Origin: Oscillospiraceae bacterium
Lineage (GTDB): Bacteria > Bacillota > Clostridia > Oscillospirales > Oscillospiraceae
Direction: 5' to 3'
Assembly: GCA_910574635.1 (NCBI GenBank)
Contig: CAJTCG010000002.1
Location: 1 to 64,000 of the forward strand
DNA length: 64,000 nucleotides
Numbering within the stretch: position 1 is the stretch's first letter; the number at the start of each line of letters is the position of its first letter. A program made the translations under genes and the position numbers. Under the pieces are notes generated by a model. The model saw nothing but the letters and a program-made list of their open reading frames with translations. It ran no database searches and was not told where the DNA came from. Shown here piece after piece: positions 8,552 through 15,784 of the stretch.

Positions 8552-8983
8552 TCAGTATTCGTTCTGTGTCGTCCAGCACAGGTTCCCCAGCATCTCCCTC
8601 GCGAGAATCTTGCCAGAGGTGGCCAAATTCGCGAATCTCATGTCATCGCTGGTGATGACCGTTACCCAGCCGTTGACGAACCGGAGGTCTTCAGTGCCGG
8701 CCTCAATGAAAAGGACGGCATCGTCCTCGGCGACAACCGCCTGCAATTCCTTGAAGAAGATGTCCCGGTTGAGTCCTTCGTCTCCGTCCGTTGCGCCCTT
8801 CGGGAGAATGCCGGTGATGGAGCCAAAGAGGCCAAATGCAAATGTCTTGTTGCCCTTATCGTCCTGCTCCTCCCATACTTCGATTTCGTCGTCGGAAAGG
8901 GCGCGGACCATGATTCCGCGGAAGGCGTCTTCGTCCTTGACGCGAAAATAGTTGGTACGGGTGCTCCCGGTGAAGTCTGCCAT
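8552..8983 (-). CDS. Hypothetical protein, 143 aa
   Basis: Acidic protein starting MADFTGSTRTNYFRV and containing DEIEVWE, a probable alpha/beta domain and GKILAREMLGN near the end. I recognise the type as one seen on Clostridial plasmids but know no function. AGGAGG lies eight bases before the ATG. It is the second gene of a unit driven by the promoter at 9225-9253, behind the damaged small frame at 8999-9141. Confidence 0.65.
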   Translation of the reverse strand: MADFTGSTRTNYFRVKDEDAFRGIMVRALSDDEIEVWEEQDDKGNKTFAFGLFGSITGILPKGATDGDEGLNRDIFFKELQAVVAEDDAVLFIEAGTEDLRFVNGWVTVITSDDMRFANLATSGKILAREMLGNLCWTTQNEY

Positions 8984-8998
8984 AACAAAATCCTCCTG

Positions 8999-9141
8999 TT
9001 AATCAAAATGTCCTGCGGAAAAGTCCAAGTCAGAAACCAGCGCCCAACTCTGCCCATACGCGCTGGGTGGACTCCATAAGCGAGCCAAGCAGCATAAATT
9101 TCTGCATAGCTCTGGTACATGTCGATGCTATAATCGCTCAT
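8999..9141 (-). pseudogene. Small gene with apparent frameshift
   Basis: A strong ribosome site (AAGCAGGAG) precedes ATG 9141 and the start MSDYSIDMYQSYAEIYAAW. The frame then runs on into the next gene without a proper end. In the neighbouring frame, a sensible tail (SAYGQSWALVSDLDFSAGHFD) ends at TAA 8999, exactly before the next ribosome site. This fits an intact product of about 47 residues broken by one indel, or programmed frameshifting. Confidence 0.45.
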
Positions 9142-9224
9142 GAAATCTCCTGCTTTCTTTTTGAATTTGCCAGGTAGCTTGGAAAACTCCTTCCGTTATA
9201 ATCCCCAGGCAGTTGTGTTGGAGG

Positions 9225-9253
9225 ATTCTATGCAACTCTAGGAAATTAAATTC
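9225..9253 (-). promoter_or_regulatory. GAAT/GCATA-type promoter
   Basis: Leftward: GAATTT, 17-nt spacer ending in TGCA, TAGAAT. It drives the 9141 and 8983 genes. Confidence 0.65.
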
Positions 9254-9315
9254 TCAAAAAAAGAAGAGCCCATGGCTCCCGGATGGGAACACATGGACTC
9301 TTTTGCTGTATGGGG

Positions 9316-9552
9316 TCAGACCTCGCCGCCAAGGCTTTCCAGCAGCGCCCGCCCGATGGCCAGGCAGATGTCGCCGCGGGTAAAGACCTTTTCGTCTGCG
9401 GTACATTCCAGGACGTCGGCGATGACCTCATCCCGGATAAGCGCCCAGATGCGAGATGCGTAGTCGTCGGTGCAGTCCTTCAGCACCTCGATGGCGCAGA
9501 GCTCGACCTTCTTGATGAGCTCAACCTCATCGTTTCCAATGATTTTCGCCAT
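9316..9552 (-). CDS. Hypothetical protein, 78 aa
   Basis: Small, acidic and probably all-helical protein (MAKIIGNDEVELIKKVELCAI...). No motif or family recognised. AAAGGAGG lies before ATG 9552. It is the second gene of a leftward pair with the 9905 gene, 11 bp apart, under the promoter at 9950-9978. A hairpin with T-rich flank around 9260-9300 could be the terminator. Confidence 0.6.
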   Translation of the reverse strand: MAKIIGNDEVELIKKVELCAIEVLKDCTDDYASRIWALIRDEVIADVLECTADEKVFTRGDICLAIGRALLESLGGEV

Positions 9553-9563
9553 TGTATCCTCCT

Positions 9564-9905
9564 TTAGCTGTATTCTTCCAGAATATTCTGCATATCCTGC
9601 CTGGCCGTGCTGGTGACGAGCCTGCGATACTCCGCAGACGGCAAGCCAAGCAGGAACTGGTAGGAGTGCTCATCGAGCAGCAGAGAAATGGCATTCATGG
9701 CCTCATCCGCCAGCAGGAAGCTGCCGTCGCTTTCGACGCTCCTCCGATATTTGTCCGCTAAGTCGAGCGCCTTTATCATCGGAACCTTGGAGAGGATGTG
9801 TAGCTTGTAGGCGCTAAGAGCCGTCTCGTACTCCTGGATGGCCTTCTTCGGGTCGTCACGGCCGGAATTGACCATGTCATAAAGGATGCCAGCTGCGTAT
9901 TTCAT
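9564..9905 (-). CDS. Hypothetical helical protein, 113 aa
   Basis: Helix-rich protein starting MKYAAGILYDMVNSGRD, with regular hydrophobic spacing throughout and no catalytic motif. First gene of the unit under the 9950-9978 promoter, with the ribosome site GAAAGGAG before ATG 9905. Function unknown. Confidence 0.6.
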   Translation of the reverse strand: MKYAAGILYDMVNSGRDDPKKAIQEYETALSAYKLHILSKVPMIKALDLADKYRRSVESDGSFLLADEAMNAISLLLDEHSYQFLLGLPSAEYRRLVTSTARQDMQNILEEYS

Positions 9906-9949
9906 AAAAATTCTCCTTTCGGGCGTGTTCCCTGTATGCGTGTTGGAGG

Positions 9950-9978
9950 ATAGTATGCGATTCCGCGAAAAAGGATTC
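9950..9978 (-). promoter_or_regulatory. GAAT/GCATA-type promoter
   Basis: Leftward: GAATCC, 17-nt spacer ending in CGCA, TACTAT. One of the cleanest matches. Confidence 0.7.
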
Positions 9979-9980
9979 TG

Positions 9981-10607
9981 TCAGATACACTCGTAGGTGT
10001 CGCGGGCCCATTCCTCAATGGCCTCGTTGGATTGCAACGGAAGCGGGTATTCGTCCTCCGGGAGAAAGATATTGCAATCCAGCCCCAGATGACGGATTTC
10101 ATGAAGAAGGGTAACCAGGAATCCCCTTTCCATTTCTTCGCTCAGCACAAAAACTCCCAAGTCCTGGGCAACCAACTGTTTAGCGATGGCTCGGATAGCA
10201 GAAACGTCGATGACAACGCTGTTCTCGTAGTACCAGAGTCGTCCGAGAATCTCTCCATCCATATCGGGAAAGTCATCCTCGGTGCCCAGAGTCTCCGTGA
10301 ACGGCTCAATGTCCTGGTCCCCGTCGATGATGATAATGCGGTTGAGGCACACCAGCATGGCCGGGTCAATCCTCATCAGGTACTGGGACAGGTGGGCGGT
10401 CCAGACAGGGGTTTTCTCCCCGAAAGAGGGACCCCAGGCAAAGCGGGCTGCTAGCCAGGCCTCCGCGGGCGGGACCATGTGGAAGTTGATGTATTTGTCG
10501 TTTTCGAAATCATCCACGAGAATGTCGGTATCGGTCTCCTCGCAGATAGCAAGGGCTTGGGCGGCATCTTCCTCGTAGATGTCCTGCTTCAGTTTTTCGT
10601 AGTCCAT
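9981..10607 (-). CDS. Possible zinc metalloprotease-like protein
   Basis: 208-residue acidic protein. The motif LLHEIRHLGLDC near residues 168-179 contains HEIRH, a classical HExxH zinc site in a helix. Downstream acidic residues (EDEY) could supply a third ligand. The rest (IIIIDGDQDIEPF, DVSAIRAIAK) is unrecognised. Single gene under the weak promoter at 10655-10683. A protease role is inferred from HExxH alone. The motif can occur by chance, so this is tentative. Confidence 0.5.
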   Translation of the reverse strand: MDYEKLKQDIYEEDAAQALAICEETDTDILVDDFENDKYINFHMVPPAEAWLAARFAWGPSFGEKTPVWTAHLSQYLMRIDPAMLVCLNRIIIIDGDQDIEPFTETLGTEDDFPDMDGEILGRLWYYENSVVIDVSAIRAIAKQLVAQDLGVFVLSEEMERGFLVTLLHEIRHLGLDCNIFLPEDEYPLPLQSNEAIEEWARDTYECI

Positions 10608-10654
10608 AAAAATTCCCTTCTTGATGAACTTTCCAAATCGATGTGGTATGGGAG

Positions 10655-10683
10655 ATACTATGCGGGCATTGGAAAACCTATTT
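10655..10683 (-). promoter_or_regulatory. GAAT/GCATA-type promoter, weaker -35
   Basis: Leftward: AAATAG, 17-nt spacer ending in CGCA, TAGTAT. It lies ten bases from the palindromic element at 10693. Confidence 0.45.
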
Positions 10684-10692
10684 TGGGGACGG

Positions 10693-10826
10693 TTGGCAAA
10701 AGAAGGCGGCGGCGACAGGGAAGGGAGAGTGCAATGAGGCCCGATACTGCTGAAGAAGGGCCGCCCAAGCAGTATCGGACCTCAGGAATCCGCGGAACAT
10801 CCAACCATCCGTTCTTCTTTTGCCAA
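10693..10826. repeat. Interspersed palindromic element, complete copy
   Basis: Ends TTGGCAAAAGAAGG and TTCTTCTTTTGCCAA; inner arms GAGGCCCGATACTGC and GCAGTATCGGACCTC. It sits between two divergent promoters and is the clearest reference copy. Confidence 0.85.
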
Positions 10827-10905
10827 TTAAGATTCGTGTTCATCTACAGAGACTCCGCATATAATTCCCCAAGCAAATATGGGGAATATCAGAAAGGAGA
10901 ATAAC

Positions 10906-11370
10906 ATGTATTTGGAAGTTATTGGAATGACGCTACCGCAGTTCATCCTGCTCTGCATCATCCTCGTTGGAGGCTTCGCAGCATTCCTCTCAATCACGCT
11001 ACGATTTTTGGGAGCCCTGGATAAGGCGAATCCGGCAGAAGCGGAAGACGAGCCGCGACCCGAAGCCTCAGACTGCCCCAGCGGCGTGTCCATGTGTCTG
11101 CGGGAGAGTTTCTGGGTCTGCGATGACTGCGGTCAGGAGTTTCGCCTGTTGGATGGCAGCCTGCCGCCTCTGAGATGCCCCAATTGCTGGGCAATGAAGG
11201 CTGATGACAGTATTGTGGCGGACGATGAGTGCGACGCGGAAACCTTTATCTGCCCCGTCTGTGGCAGGAAGGTTAAGATGTTAGATGGAGAGGAGCCCGA
11301 ATACTGCCCCTACTGTGGAAACGAGCCGAATGAGGAGTGGCCTGTTGCACGAGAAGACTACGCCGGATAA
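10906..11370 (+). CDS. Membrane-anchored double zinc-ribbon protein
   Basis: An N-terminal membrane segment (FILLCIILVGGFAAFLSITL, about residues 13-32) is followed by a short linker. Two zinc ribbons follow: CDDC...CPNC near residues 66-91, and CPVC...CPYC near residues 112-131. Both ribbons contain the repeated phrase LLDG/MLDGxxP, so they look duplicated. ATG 10906 follows GAAAGGAG. A GCATATAAT box at about 10857 is the likely -10, but its -35 is poor. A terminator follows at 11390. Probably a surface or inner-face metal-binding protein of unknown role. Confidence 0.65.
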   Translation: MYLEVIGMTLPQFILLCIILVGGFAAFLSITLRFLGALDKANPAEAEDEPRPEASDCPSGVSMCLRESFWVCDDCGQEFRLLDGSLPPLRCPNCWAMKADDSIVADDECDAETFICPVCGRKVKMLDGEEPEYCPYCGNEPNEEWPVAREDYAG

Positions 11371-11389
11371 ACCCCAAGAAGTTATCAAA

Positions 11390-11427
11390 CAACATGGGGC
11401 CTGCCACTATGACGGGCCCCTTTTTGC
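11390..11427 (+). terminator. Rho-independent terminator
   Basis: The stem GGGGCCTGCC / GACGGGCCCC is followed by TTTTTG. Confidence 0.7.
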
Positions 11428-11625
11428 GTAATAAAATTTCTTCCGCCTGCATAGGATTCCCCAACATTACAAATCTGGATTTCAGCACCTCTAGGATACC
11501 GCAAAGCGAAAACTCCGGGCGATTCTGCCTGTTTACATATATTCTGCCAGGATGGCTTAACACCACTTTCCAGAGGCGTCACAACCTCTGTTCTTATAAT
11601 AATTCATCATAAGGAGGGGCGGCAC

Positions 11626-11835
11626 ATGCCGAAAATCATTTGGCGCATCATCGCCCCATATTTTCGGGGCCCTTGCCGCCGGATTTCCTTTCCCGCCGGG
11701 ATGCTGACAAACGTCAGCTACAACTATGTTCTTTATGACTCAACAGGAACGCCGAGAGAGGGAGCACGGACGCTTTTGGAGGCGGTTTGCCGGCGCAAAG
11801 AAACCGGCTGGTTTATTGCCAAGCTTAATTGGTAG
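11626..11835 (+). CDS. Hypothetical small basic protein, 69 aa
   Basis: Basic peptide (MPKIIWRIIAPYFRGPCRRIS...) with no known family. A good ribosome site (AAGGAGGGG) precedes ATG 11626. TATAAT at about 11594 may be the -10, beneath a small hairpin (GAGGCGTCACAACCTC). It stands alone between the terminator at 11390 and the YwbE gene, which is transcribed towards it. Confidence 0.45.
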   Translation: MPKIIWRIIAPYFRGPCRRISFPAGMLTNVSYNYVLYDSTGTPREGARTLLEAVCRRKETGWFIAKLNW

Positions 11836-11952
11836 GGGAGGGGCCCGTGGAGGCTCCTTCCCACGCCCCATCTAACAGGAAATCCCGGGCTCCTGGCCCG
11901 TTTATATACAGCTGCAAATACGAAAGAGGACGCCCACGGGCGCCCTCTTTTT

Positions 11953-12156
11953 CTAATCATTGATGATTTTCTGGACTCTGCCGACCTGTCCATCCGTTAA
12001 CATCACCTTGATGCCCCGCGGATGATACGATTTGTTCGTCAGCAGTCGTCCAACAGTCCCGCGGGTTAAGATACCCGTGGGCTGGTCCTTTTTAAGGACA
12101 ATGTCAACTGTCATGCCGGGCTGGATGCAGCTCCGGCGGCAATTTGCGCTTTCCAA
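11953..12156 (-). CDS. ywbE: YwbE-like protein (DUF2196)
   Basis: 67-residue protein matching the YwbE family along its length: IQPGMTVDIVLKKDQ, TGILTRGTVGRLLTN, HPRGIKVMLTDGQVGRV. YwbE is a small conserved protein of unknown function, often near RNA-binding proteins. TTG 12156 is taken as the start because GAAAGGAGG lies seven bases upstream; longer frames add unrelated residues. The promoter is at 12180-12208, divergent from the 12272 operon. Confidence 0.82.
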   Translation of the reverse strand: MESANCRRSCIQPGMTVDIVLKKDQPTGILTRGTVGRLLTNKSYHPRGIKVMLTDGQVGRVQKIIND

Positions 12157-12179
12157 AACAAACCCTCCTTTCTCCCAAT

Positions 12180-12208
12180 ATCCTATGCGGTTTGCGGCCT
12201 CCTGATTT
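12180..12208 (-). promoter_or_regulatory. GAAT/GCATA-type promoter (divergent pair)
   Basis: Leftward: AAATCA, 17-nt spacer ending in CGCA, TAGGAT. Its -35 lies four bases from the -35 of the rightward promoter at 12213. Confidence 0.65.
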
Positions 12209-12212
12209 GCCG

Positions 12213-12241
12213 GAATCCTTTTGCGACTGTTCGCATATGAT
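12213..12241 (+). promoter_or_regulatory. GAAT/GCATA-type promoter (divergent pair)
   Basis: GAATCC, 17-nt spacer ending in CGCA, TATGAT. It drives the 12272-13230 genes. Confidence 0.7.
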
Positions 12242-12271
12242 AACGCAAAATCTTTCAGGAGGTACATATCT

Positions 12272-12724
12272 ATGCGGGAACATCAATTTGTAAAGGTGAA
12301 TGGCAAAATGCGCTGCGCCAACTGCGGCCTGGAGTACGACCCCACCGACGACGCAGAAATCATTGCGAACGTCGAGATGAGCGATTGCCCGGAGGCGGAT
12401 TTTGCACCTGAGAAGGCAATCCCGGCCACCGCGTCCATTGACGAAAATCGCCCCTGGATTCGTTATGAGGCGGACAACGAAGGGAACGACCCTGTCTACT
12501 ACCGCGACTATCTGGACGATGAGGGCAATCTCTGCTACTGCGAGGGCGAGGAATGCTTGGTTCATCCCTGGCAGAAGCCGGAGGAGCACCAGGACAGCAT
12601 TCTGATGTCCAACGAGTGCAGTGACATTCCGTATTTCGTTATTCCGAGAGAGCAGTTCATCGCCGACTTCGGCGAGGCGCCTTTGGAGCTGCTGCATAAG
12701 ACAAGTTTTGAAGAGGAGGGCTGA
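12272..12724 (+). CDS. Hypothetical protein with N-terminal zinc pair
   Basis: 150-residue acidic protein. The start MREHQFVKVNGKMRCANCGLEYD carries CANC and an adjacent aromatic patch, and a second cluster (CYCEGEEC) lies near residue 90; together they could bind one zinc. ATG 12272 follows CAGGAGG. First of three consecutive small genes (12272, 12729, 12919) under the promoter at 12213. The acidic surface suggests partner binding; function unknown. Confidence 0.6.
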   Translation: MREHQFVKVNGKMRCANCGLEYDPTDDAEIIANVEMSDCPEADFAPEKAIPATASIDENRPWIRYEADNEGNDPVYYRDYLDDEGNLCYCEGEECLVHPWQKPEEHQDSILMSNECSDIPYFVIPREQFIADFGEAPLELLHKTSFEEEG

Positions 12725-12728
12725 TTTC

Positions 12729-12917
12729 GTGAAAGCTACAGATATCAGATGGGACACTGACGGGGCTCCTGTAGACCTGCCCAGTGAGGTTGATATTCCG
12801 GAGGATGTCATCGAGGAGGCCGGTGGAAACGGCGAGGCCCTCCTGGACCTGGTTTCCGATTACCTCTCCGATTTGACCGGTTTCTGCCACGATGGATTCT
12901 TTTTAGAGGGGGAATGA
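12729..12917 (+). CDS. Hypothetical acidic protein, 62 aa
   Basis: Very acidic protein (KATDIRWDTDGAPVDLPSEV...). GTG 12729 is chosen from the GAGGAGG seven bases upstream; other starts run inside the previous gene. The pattern DLPSEVDIPEDV...EEA...LLDLVSDYLSD is like plasmid proteins that sit next to single-domain regulators, but no family is certain. It is two bases from the next ATG. Confidence 0.6.
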   Translation: MKATDIRWDTDGAPVDLPSEVDIPEDVIEEAGGNGEALLDLVSDYLSDLTGFCHDGFFLEGE

Positions 12918-12918
12918 T

Positions 12919-13230
12919 ATGCGACTCGAAGATTGCATCGAGAAAATCAACGGCCTGTCCGAGTGGGACATCCGATTCCACATCCTGGCGGAGGGCAGCA
13001 ATGGCCGCAAGTGGCCCGTTTCTTTCGCCGCCAACGCTGCCAAGATGCTTGCCACTTGGGCCGCTGACTGTACCGGGTACTCCCCGATTCCGGAGAACGG
13101 GGACCTGATTCATGGTCTACTTTTCGTCAACACCATCGACGGGCGGGCCATGATTGCGGATGAGGCCGACTTGGAAGGTTTTGACTTCGAGAGCCTGATG
13201 GGGGCATTCCGGGGCAAATCTGTCAGCTGA
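12919..13230 (+). CDS. Hypothetical protein, 103 aa
   Basis: Mixed alpha/beta protein (MRLEDCIEKINGLSEWDIRFHIL...), unrecognised. The ribosome site GAGGGGG lies before ATG 12919. Last gene of the three-gene unit, followed by a strong terminator at 13239. Confidence 0.6.
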   Translation: MRLEDCIEKINGLSEWDIRFHILAEGSNGRKWPVSFAANAAKMLATWAADCTGYSPIPENGDLIHGLLFVNTIDGRAMIADEADLEGFDFESLMGAFRGKSVS

Positions 13231-13238
13231 TACACACG

Positions 13239-13268
13239 GGGCGGCAAACATGCCGCCCCATCATTTTA
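13239..13268 (+). terminator. Rho-independent terminator
   Basis: The stem GGGGCGGCA / TGCCGCCCC is followed by ATCATTTT. Confidence 0.8.
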
Positions 13269-13281
13269 AGGAGGAAACCTA

Positions 13282-14040
13282 GTGGACTACGCAACAGTTA
13301 TCGAAACCCCGAGGTACGCTTTTCTGCGTAAGGATGAACACCTCGGCGGGAACATCATCCTGCTCACGCTGAGCGGGGCACGCTCCTATGGGACAAATGT
13401 CCCTGGGTCCGACATTGATATTCGCGGAATCACCGTTGAGAAACCCAACGAGGTACTGGGGTTCCACGACTTTCTGGCATACACAGACCCAGAAACCGAT
13501 ACAACCATTTGGGGACTCAGGCATGCAATGAGGCTTCTCTCGAAATGCACGCCGGGCTGCATTGATTTGCTTGGAAGCCGGCCAGACCACATCATCAGCG
13601 TATCCAAGCAGGGGCAGATGCTTATTGACAATCGCAAGATTTTCCTGTCCCAGATTGCATATGAGGCATTCATGGGGGCTTGCAAGAAATCCCTCAAACA
13701 GGCAGAAAAGCGTGCCTTAGAAAATGGCGCAGAGGAGCGGAAACGCATTGATAAGGCTCTGATGCACCAGATTCGGCTTCGGATGACCTTGCTGGACATC
13801 CTGGAAAAGGAAGAGATTATCACCTGGCGGGGCGCGGAACGCGACTATCTGATGGAGATTCGGAGCGGAAGATTCACAAGCATGAAGGGCCAGATTTTGC
13901 CGGAGTTTTATGAACTCCTGAATGACTGGGATAAGCGCTTGGAGTACACAAAGTCGGCGACAAGCCTGCCCCCGTGCTCTGACTACGAGGCAATCGAGGA
14001 GCTGCTCATTCAGATTTATCGGGAAACATTGCTCAAATAG
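13282..14040 (+). CDS. RlaP/YcgL-type nucleotidyltransferase
   Basis: Member of the DNA polymerase beta-like nucleotidyltransferase superfamily (Pfam Nuc-transf type). The catalytic signature LSGARSYGTNVPGSDIDIRG near residues 29-48 holds the G-S-x-D-x-D core with DID as metal ligands. The helical C-terminal half is usual for the family. Substrate unknown; relatives modify RNA, nucleotides or proteins. GTG 13282 follows AAGGAGG by seven bases. No separate promoter was seen, so it may be read through from the terminator region. A terminator follows at 14045. Confidence 0.8.
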   Translation: MDYATVIETPRYAFLRKDEHLGGNIILLTLSGARSYGTNVPGSDIDIRGITVEKPNEVLGFHDFLAYTDPETDTTIWGLRHAMRLLSKCTPGCIDLLGSRPDHIISVSKQGQMLIDNRKIFLSQIAYEAFMGACKKSLKQAEKRALENGAEERKRIDKALMHQIRLRMTLLDILEKEEIITWRGAERDYLMEIRSGRFTSMKGQILPEFYELLNDWDKRLEYTKSATSLPPCSDYEAIEELLIQIYRETLLK

Positions 14041-14044
14041 GGGA

Positions 14045-14072
14045 GGGCGGCTCCAGAAAGGGGCCGCCTTTT
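14045..14072 (+). terminator. Rho-independent terminator
   Basis: The stem GGCGGCTCC / GGGGCCGCC is followed by TTTTC. Confidence 0.7.
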
Positions 14073-14074
14073 CG

Positions 14075-14103
14075 TTATTGTTTTCCTGCGGTTTGCATAT
14101 AAT
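14075..14103 (+). promoter_or_regulatory. GAAT/GCATA-type promoter, weaker -35
   Basis: TTATTG, 17-nt spacer ending in TGCA, TATAAT. It drives the 14151-15513 pair. Confidence 0.45.
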
Positions 14104-14150
14104 ACAAAACAAAGAACCAAGGCGAAATAATGGGAAAAAGAGGGATTATC

Positions 14151-15059
14151 ATGAAGATTACATATCGCGAAGCGTTTGCCACCCAGCTGCAGAAGAACCT
14201 GCAGGCCGTATTCGCCATCCTTGTCGAGGTGCCGGAGGGGAAGGACGGAACTCCGCCCCTTTCTTTTGTGGAGGGAATCATCGTCTCCGTGGAGAAAGCA
14301 ACGAATAAGAAGATTACCGCTAAGAGCCCCAACTGGATTTTTGACCGGCTGTGGGCCCGCCTGGATGGCCGGTTGAACCCGGACCGCACCTCCGCCGGGG
14401 ACACGCTCCGCGCTGTCGTCCAGAAGTCCAGGGAGGAGGCATTTCGGATTATTCACGACACCTCCGCTGATGTTCCCGGGGCAGAGAGGCTCCTTGAAGC
14501 CAGTATGAGAGGCAACGAGTTCGCGTCCCTGGTGGAAACACTGAAAGGCTTCATCCTGAAAGATGGGATGAGTGCGTCTGATGAGCGCCTTCAGCTTGTC
14601 TTCGGCAGAGATGAGAAGGGCAGGAGCATTGTGGACGGATACGCATGCAACGGCGTCAGCCTGGCTCACGCTACTTCGCCCTGCGCCCTTGTTGGGGATG
14701 CGTTCACTGTCTACATCGACATTCCCCGCCTGAAGCCGAAAAAGAACTCCCTGGTAAGGATTTCCCTGGGGGGCAAGAAGGCGTGCGTCGCCTTCGATGA
14801 CGTGAGCTTCAGTACCCTCCAGACTTGTAATCCTAAAGACCTCCAGTCAATCCGGAGCAGCTTCAAGGATGAGGAGGATACTAAAACCGTGCTGATGAAC
14901 CCGGTGCTCCTCAAGAAGATGGCCACCGCCATGTGTTCTGGGAACTTTTCTCGAAAGGTAAAGGTAACGGTTGGGGGAGAGGTTTCCATAGTCAGCTTCC
15001 AGGCCGAGGACGCTGAAATTTTCATCTGCCCGATACGTCCTACCTGCCACTATGACTGA
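14151..15059 (+). CDS. Possible sliding-clamp-fold protein
   Basis: 302-residue protein of unknown family. The order of segments resembles the last two domains of DNA polymerase III beta: SIVDGYACNGVSLAHA (compare the clamp ATDGHRLA strand), DIPRLKPKKNSLVRISL, a LMNPVLLKKMATAM helix, a VKVTVGGEVSIVSF strand, and the ending EIFICPIRP (compare MPVR). The similarity is only by eye. If right, it could serve the Y-family polymerase, which carries a QLDLF clamp-binding motif. ATG 14151 follows AAAGAGG. Its last bases overlap the next gene. Confidence 0.4.
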   Translation: MKITYREAFATQLQKNLQAVFAILVEVPEGKDGTPPLSFVEGIIVSVEKATNKKITAKSPNWIFDRLWARLDGRLNPDRTSAGDTLRAVVQKSREEAFRIIHDTSADVPGAERLLEASMRGNEFASLVETLKGFILKDGMSASDERLQLVFGRDEKGRSIVDGYACNGVSLAHATSPCALVGDAFTVYIDIPRLKPKKNSLVRISLGGKKACVAFDDVSFSTLQTCNPKDLQSIRSSFKDEEDTKTVLMNPVLLKKMATAMCSGNFSRKVKVTVGGEVSIVSFQAEDAEIFICPIRPTCHYD

Positions 15060-15513
15060 ACGCCATATGTCGGCCAAGGAGTATCAGGAGATGCTCCGGC
15101 AGAAGAAAACCCCCAAGCATCACAACAAGAAGGTCTATGTCTACGAGGACGGTTTCGCCTCGCCAGACCAGAAACTCACCACCCACGGCGCCATCATTGA
15201 AAAGTATGACAGTACGAAGGAATATGGCCGTAGCCGTGAATTGCTGCTTCTGAAAAGAGCCGGGAAGATTTCGGACTTGAAACGGCAGGCAGAACTGGTT
15301 ATTCAGGAGGCATTTACCTCCCCGGACGGCAAAAAGCACCGGCCTATTGTCTACAGGGCGGATTTTATCTACAAGAGAGACGGCGAAACCATTGTAGAGG
15401 ATGTGAAGGGAAAGGATGAGAACACAGGGAAATACCAGATGACAGAGGCGTTCCGCTTGAAGTGGAAGCTCCTACAAGCGAAGTACCCGCAGTTCAAATT
15501 CGAGATTTACTAA
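15052..15513 (+). CDS. DUF1064-type nuclease-fold protein
   Basis: 153-residue basic protein matching DUF1064, a family common in phages and plasmids and related to PD-(D/E)xK nucleases. It has HNKKVYVYEDG, STKEYGRSRELLLLKRAGKI, then YRADFIYKRDGETIVEDVKGK with the D...E-D-V-K pattern expected of an active site (about residues 102-121). The C-terminal strand is KWKLLQAKYPQFKFEIY. The start overlaps the previous gene by eight bases, so the two are coupled. A role in recombination or Holliday-junction processing is only inferred. Confidence 0.8.
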   Translation: MTERHMSAKEYQEMLRQKKTPKHHNKKVYVYEDGFASPDQKLTTHGAIIEKYDSTKEYGRSRELLLLKRAGKISDLKRQAELVIQEAFTSPDGKKHRPIVYRADFIYKRDGETIVEDVKGKDENTGKYQMTEAFRLKWKLLQAKYPQFKFEIY

Positions 15514-15550
15514 AAAGACCGGGGCAGCAAGATGCTGTCCCGGTCCTATT
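15514..15550. terminator. Bidirectional terminator
   Basis: The stem GACCGGGGCAGCA / TGCTGTCCCGGTC is flanked by A and T tracts. It separates convergent genes. Confidence 0.75.
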
Positions 15551-15564
15551 TTTGCTATGAAGTT

Positions 15565-15783
15565 TTAGGCCGTCATGCGAAGGCACTCGTCCAGGTAGAT
15601 GGGAAGCCCCCTCGCCCGGAAATAGGGCCGGCCAGAAACGGAATGGTAAATCTTGCTCTGGTGCTTCTTGGCATCCTTGCCGGAGCCGTCGTCAAAGTAC
15701 CAGGTGACACTCTCGCAGTCATCGTTAACCTTGACAACGTACCCAGCCAGACCGCAGGAATACACACCCCAGTTGCCATCCAT
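15565..15783 (-). CDS. Hypothetical small protein, 72 aa
   Basis: Small alpha/beta protein (MDGNWGVYSCGLAGYVVKVND...ESVTWYFDDGSGK...). ATG 15783 follows GAGGAGG by nine bases and lies directly after the stop of the upstream gene (15785). Two-gene unit; function unknown. The ending RPYFRARGLPIYLDECL resembles none of its neighbours. Confidence 0.6.
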   Translation of the reverse strand: MDGNWGVYSCGLAGYVVKVNDDCESVTWYFDDGSGKDAKKHQSKIYHSVSGRPYFRARGLPIYLDECLRMTA

Positions 15784-15784
15784 A

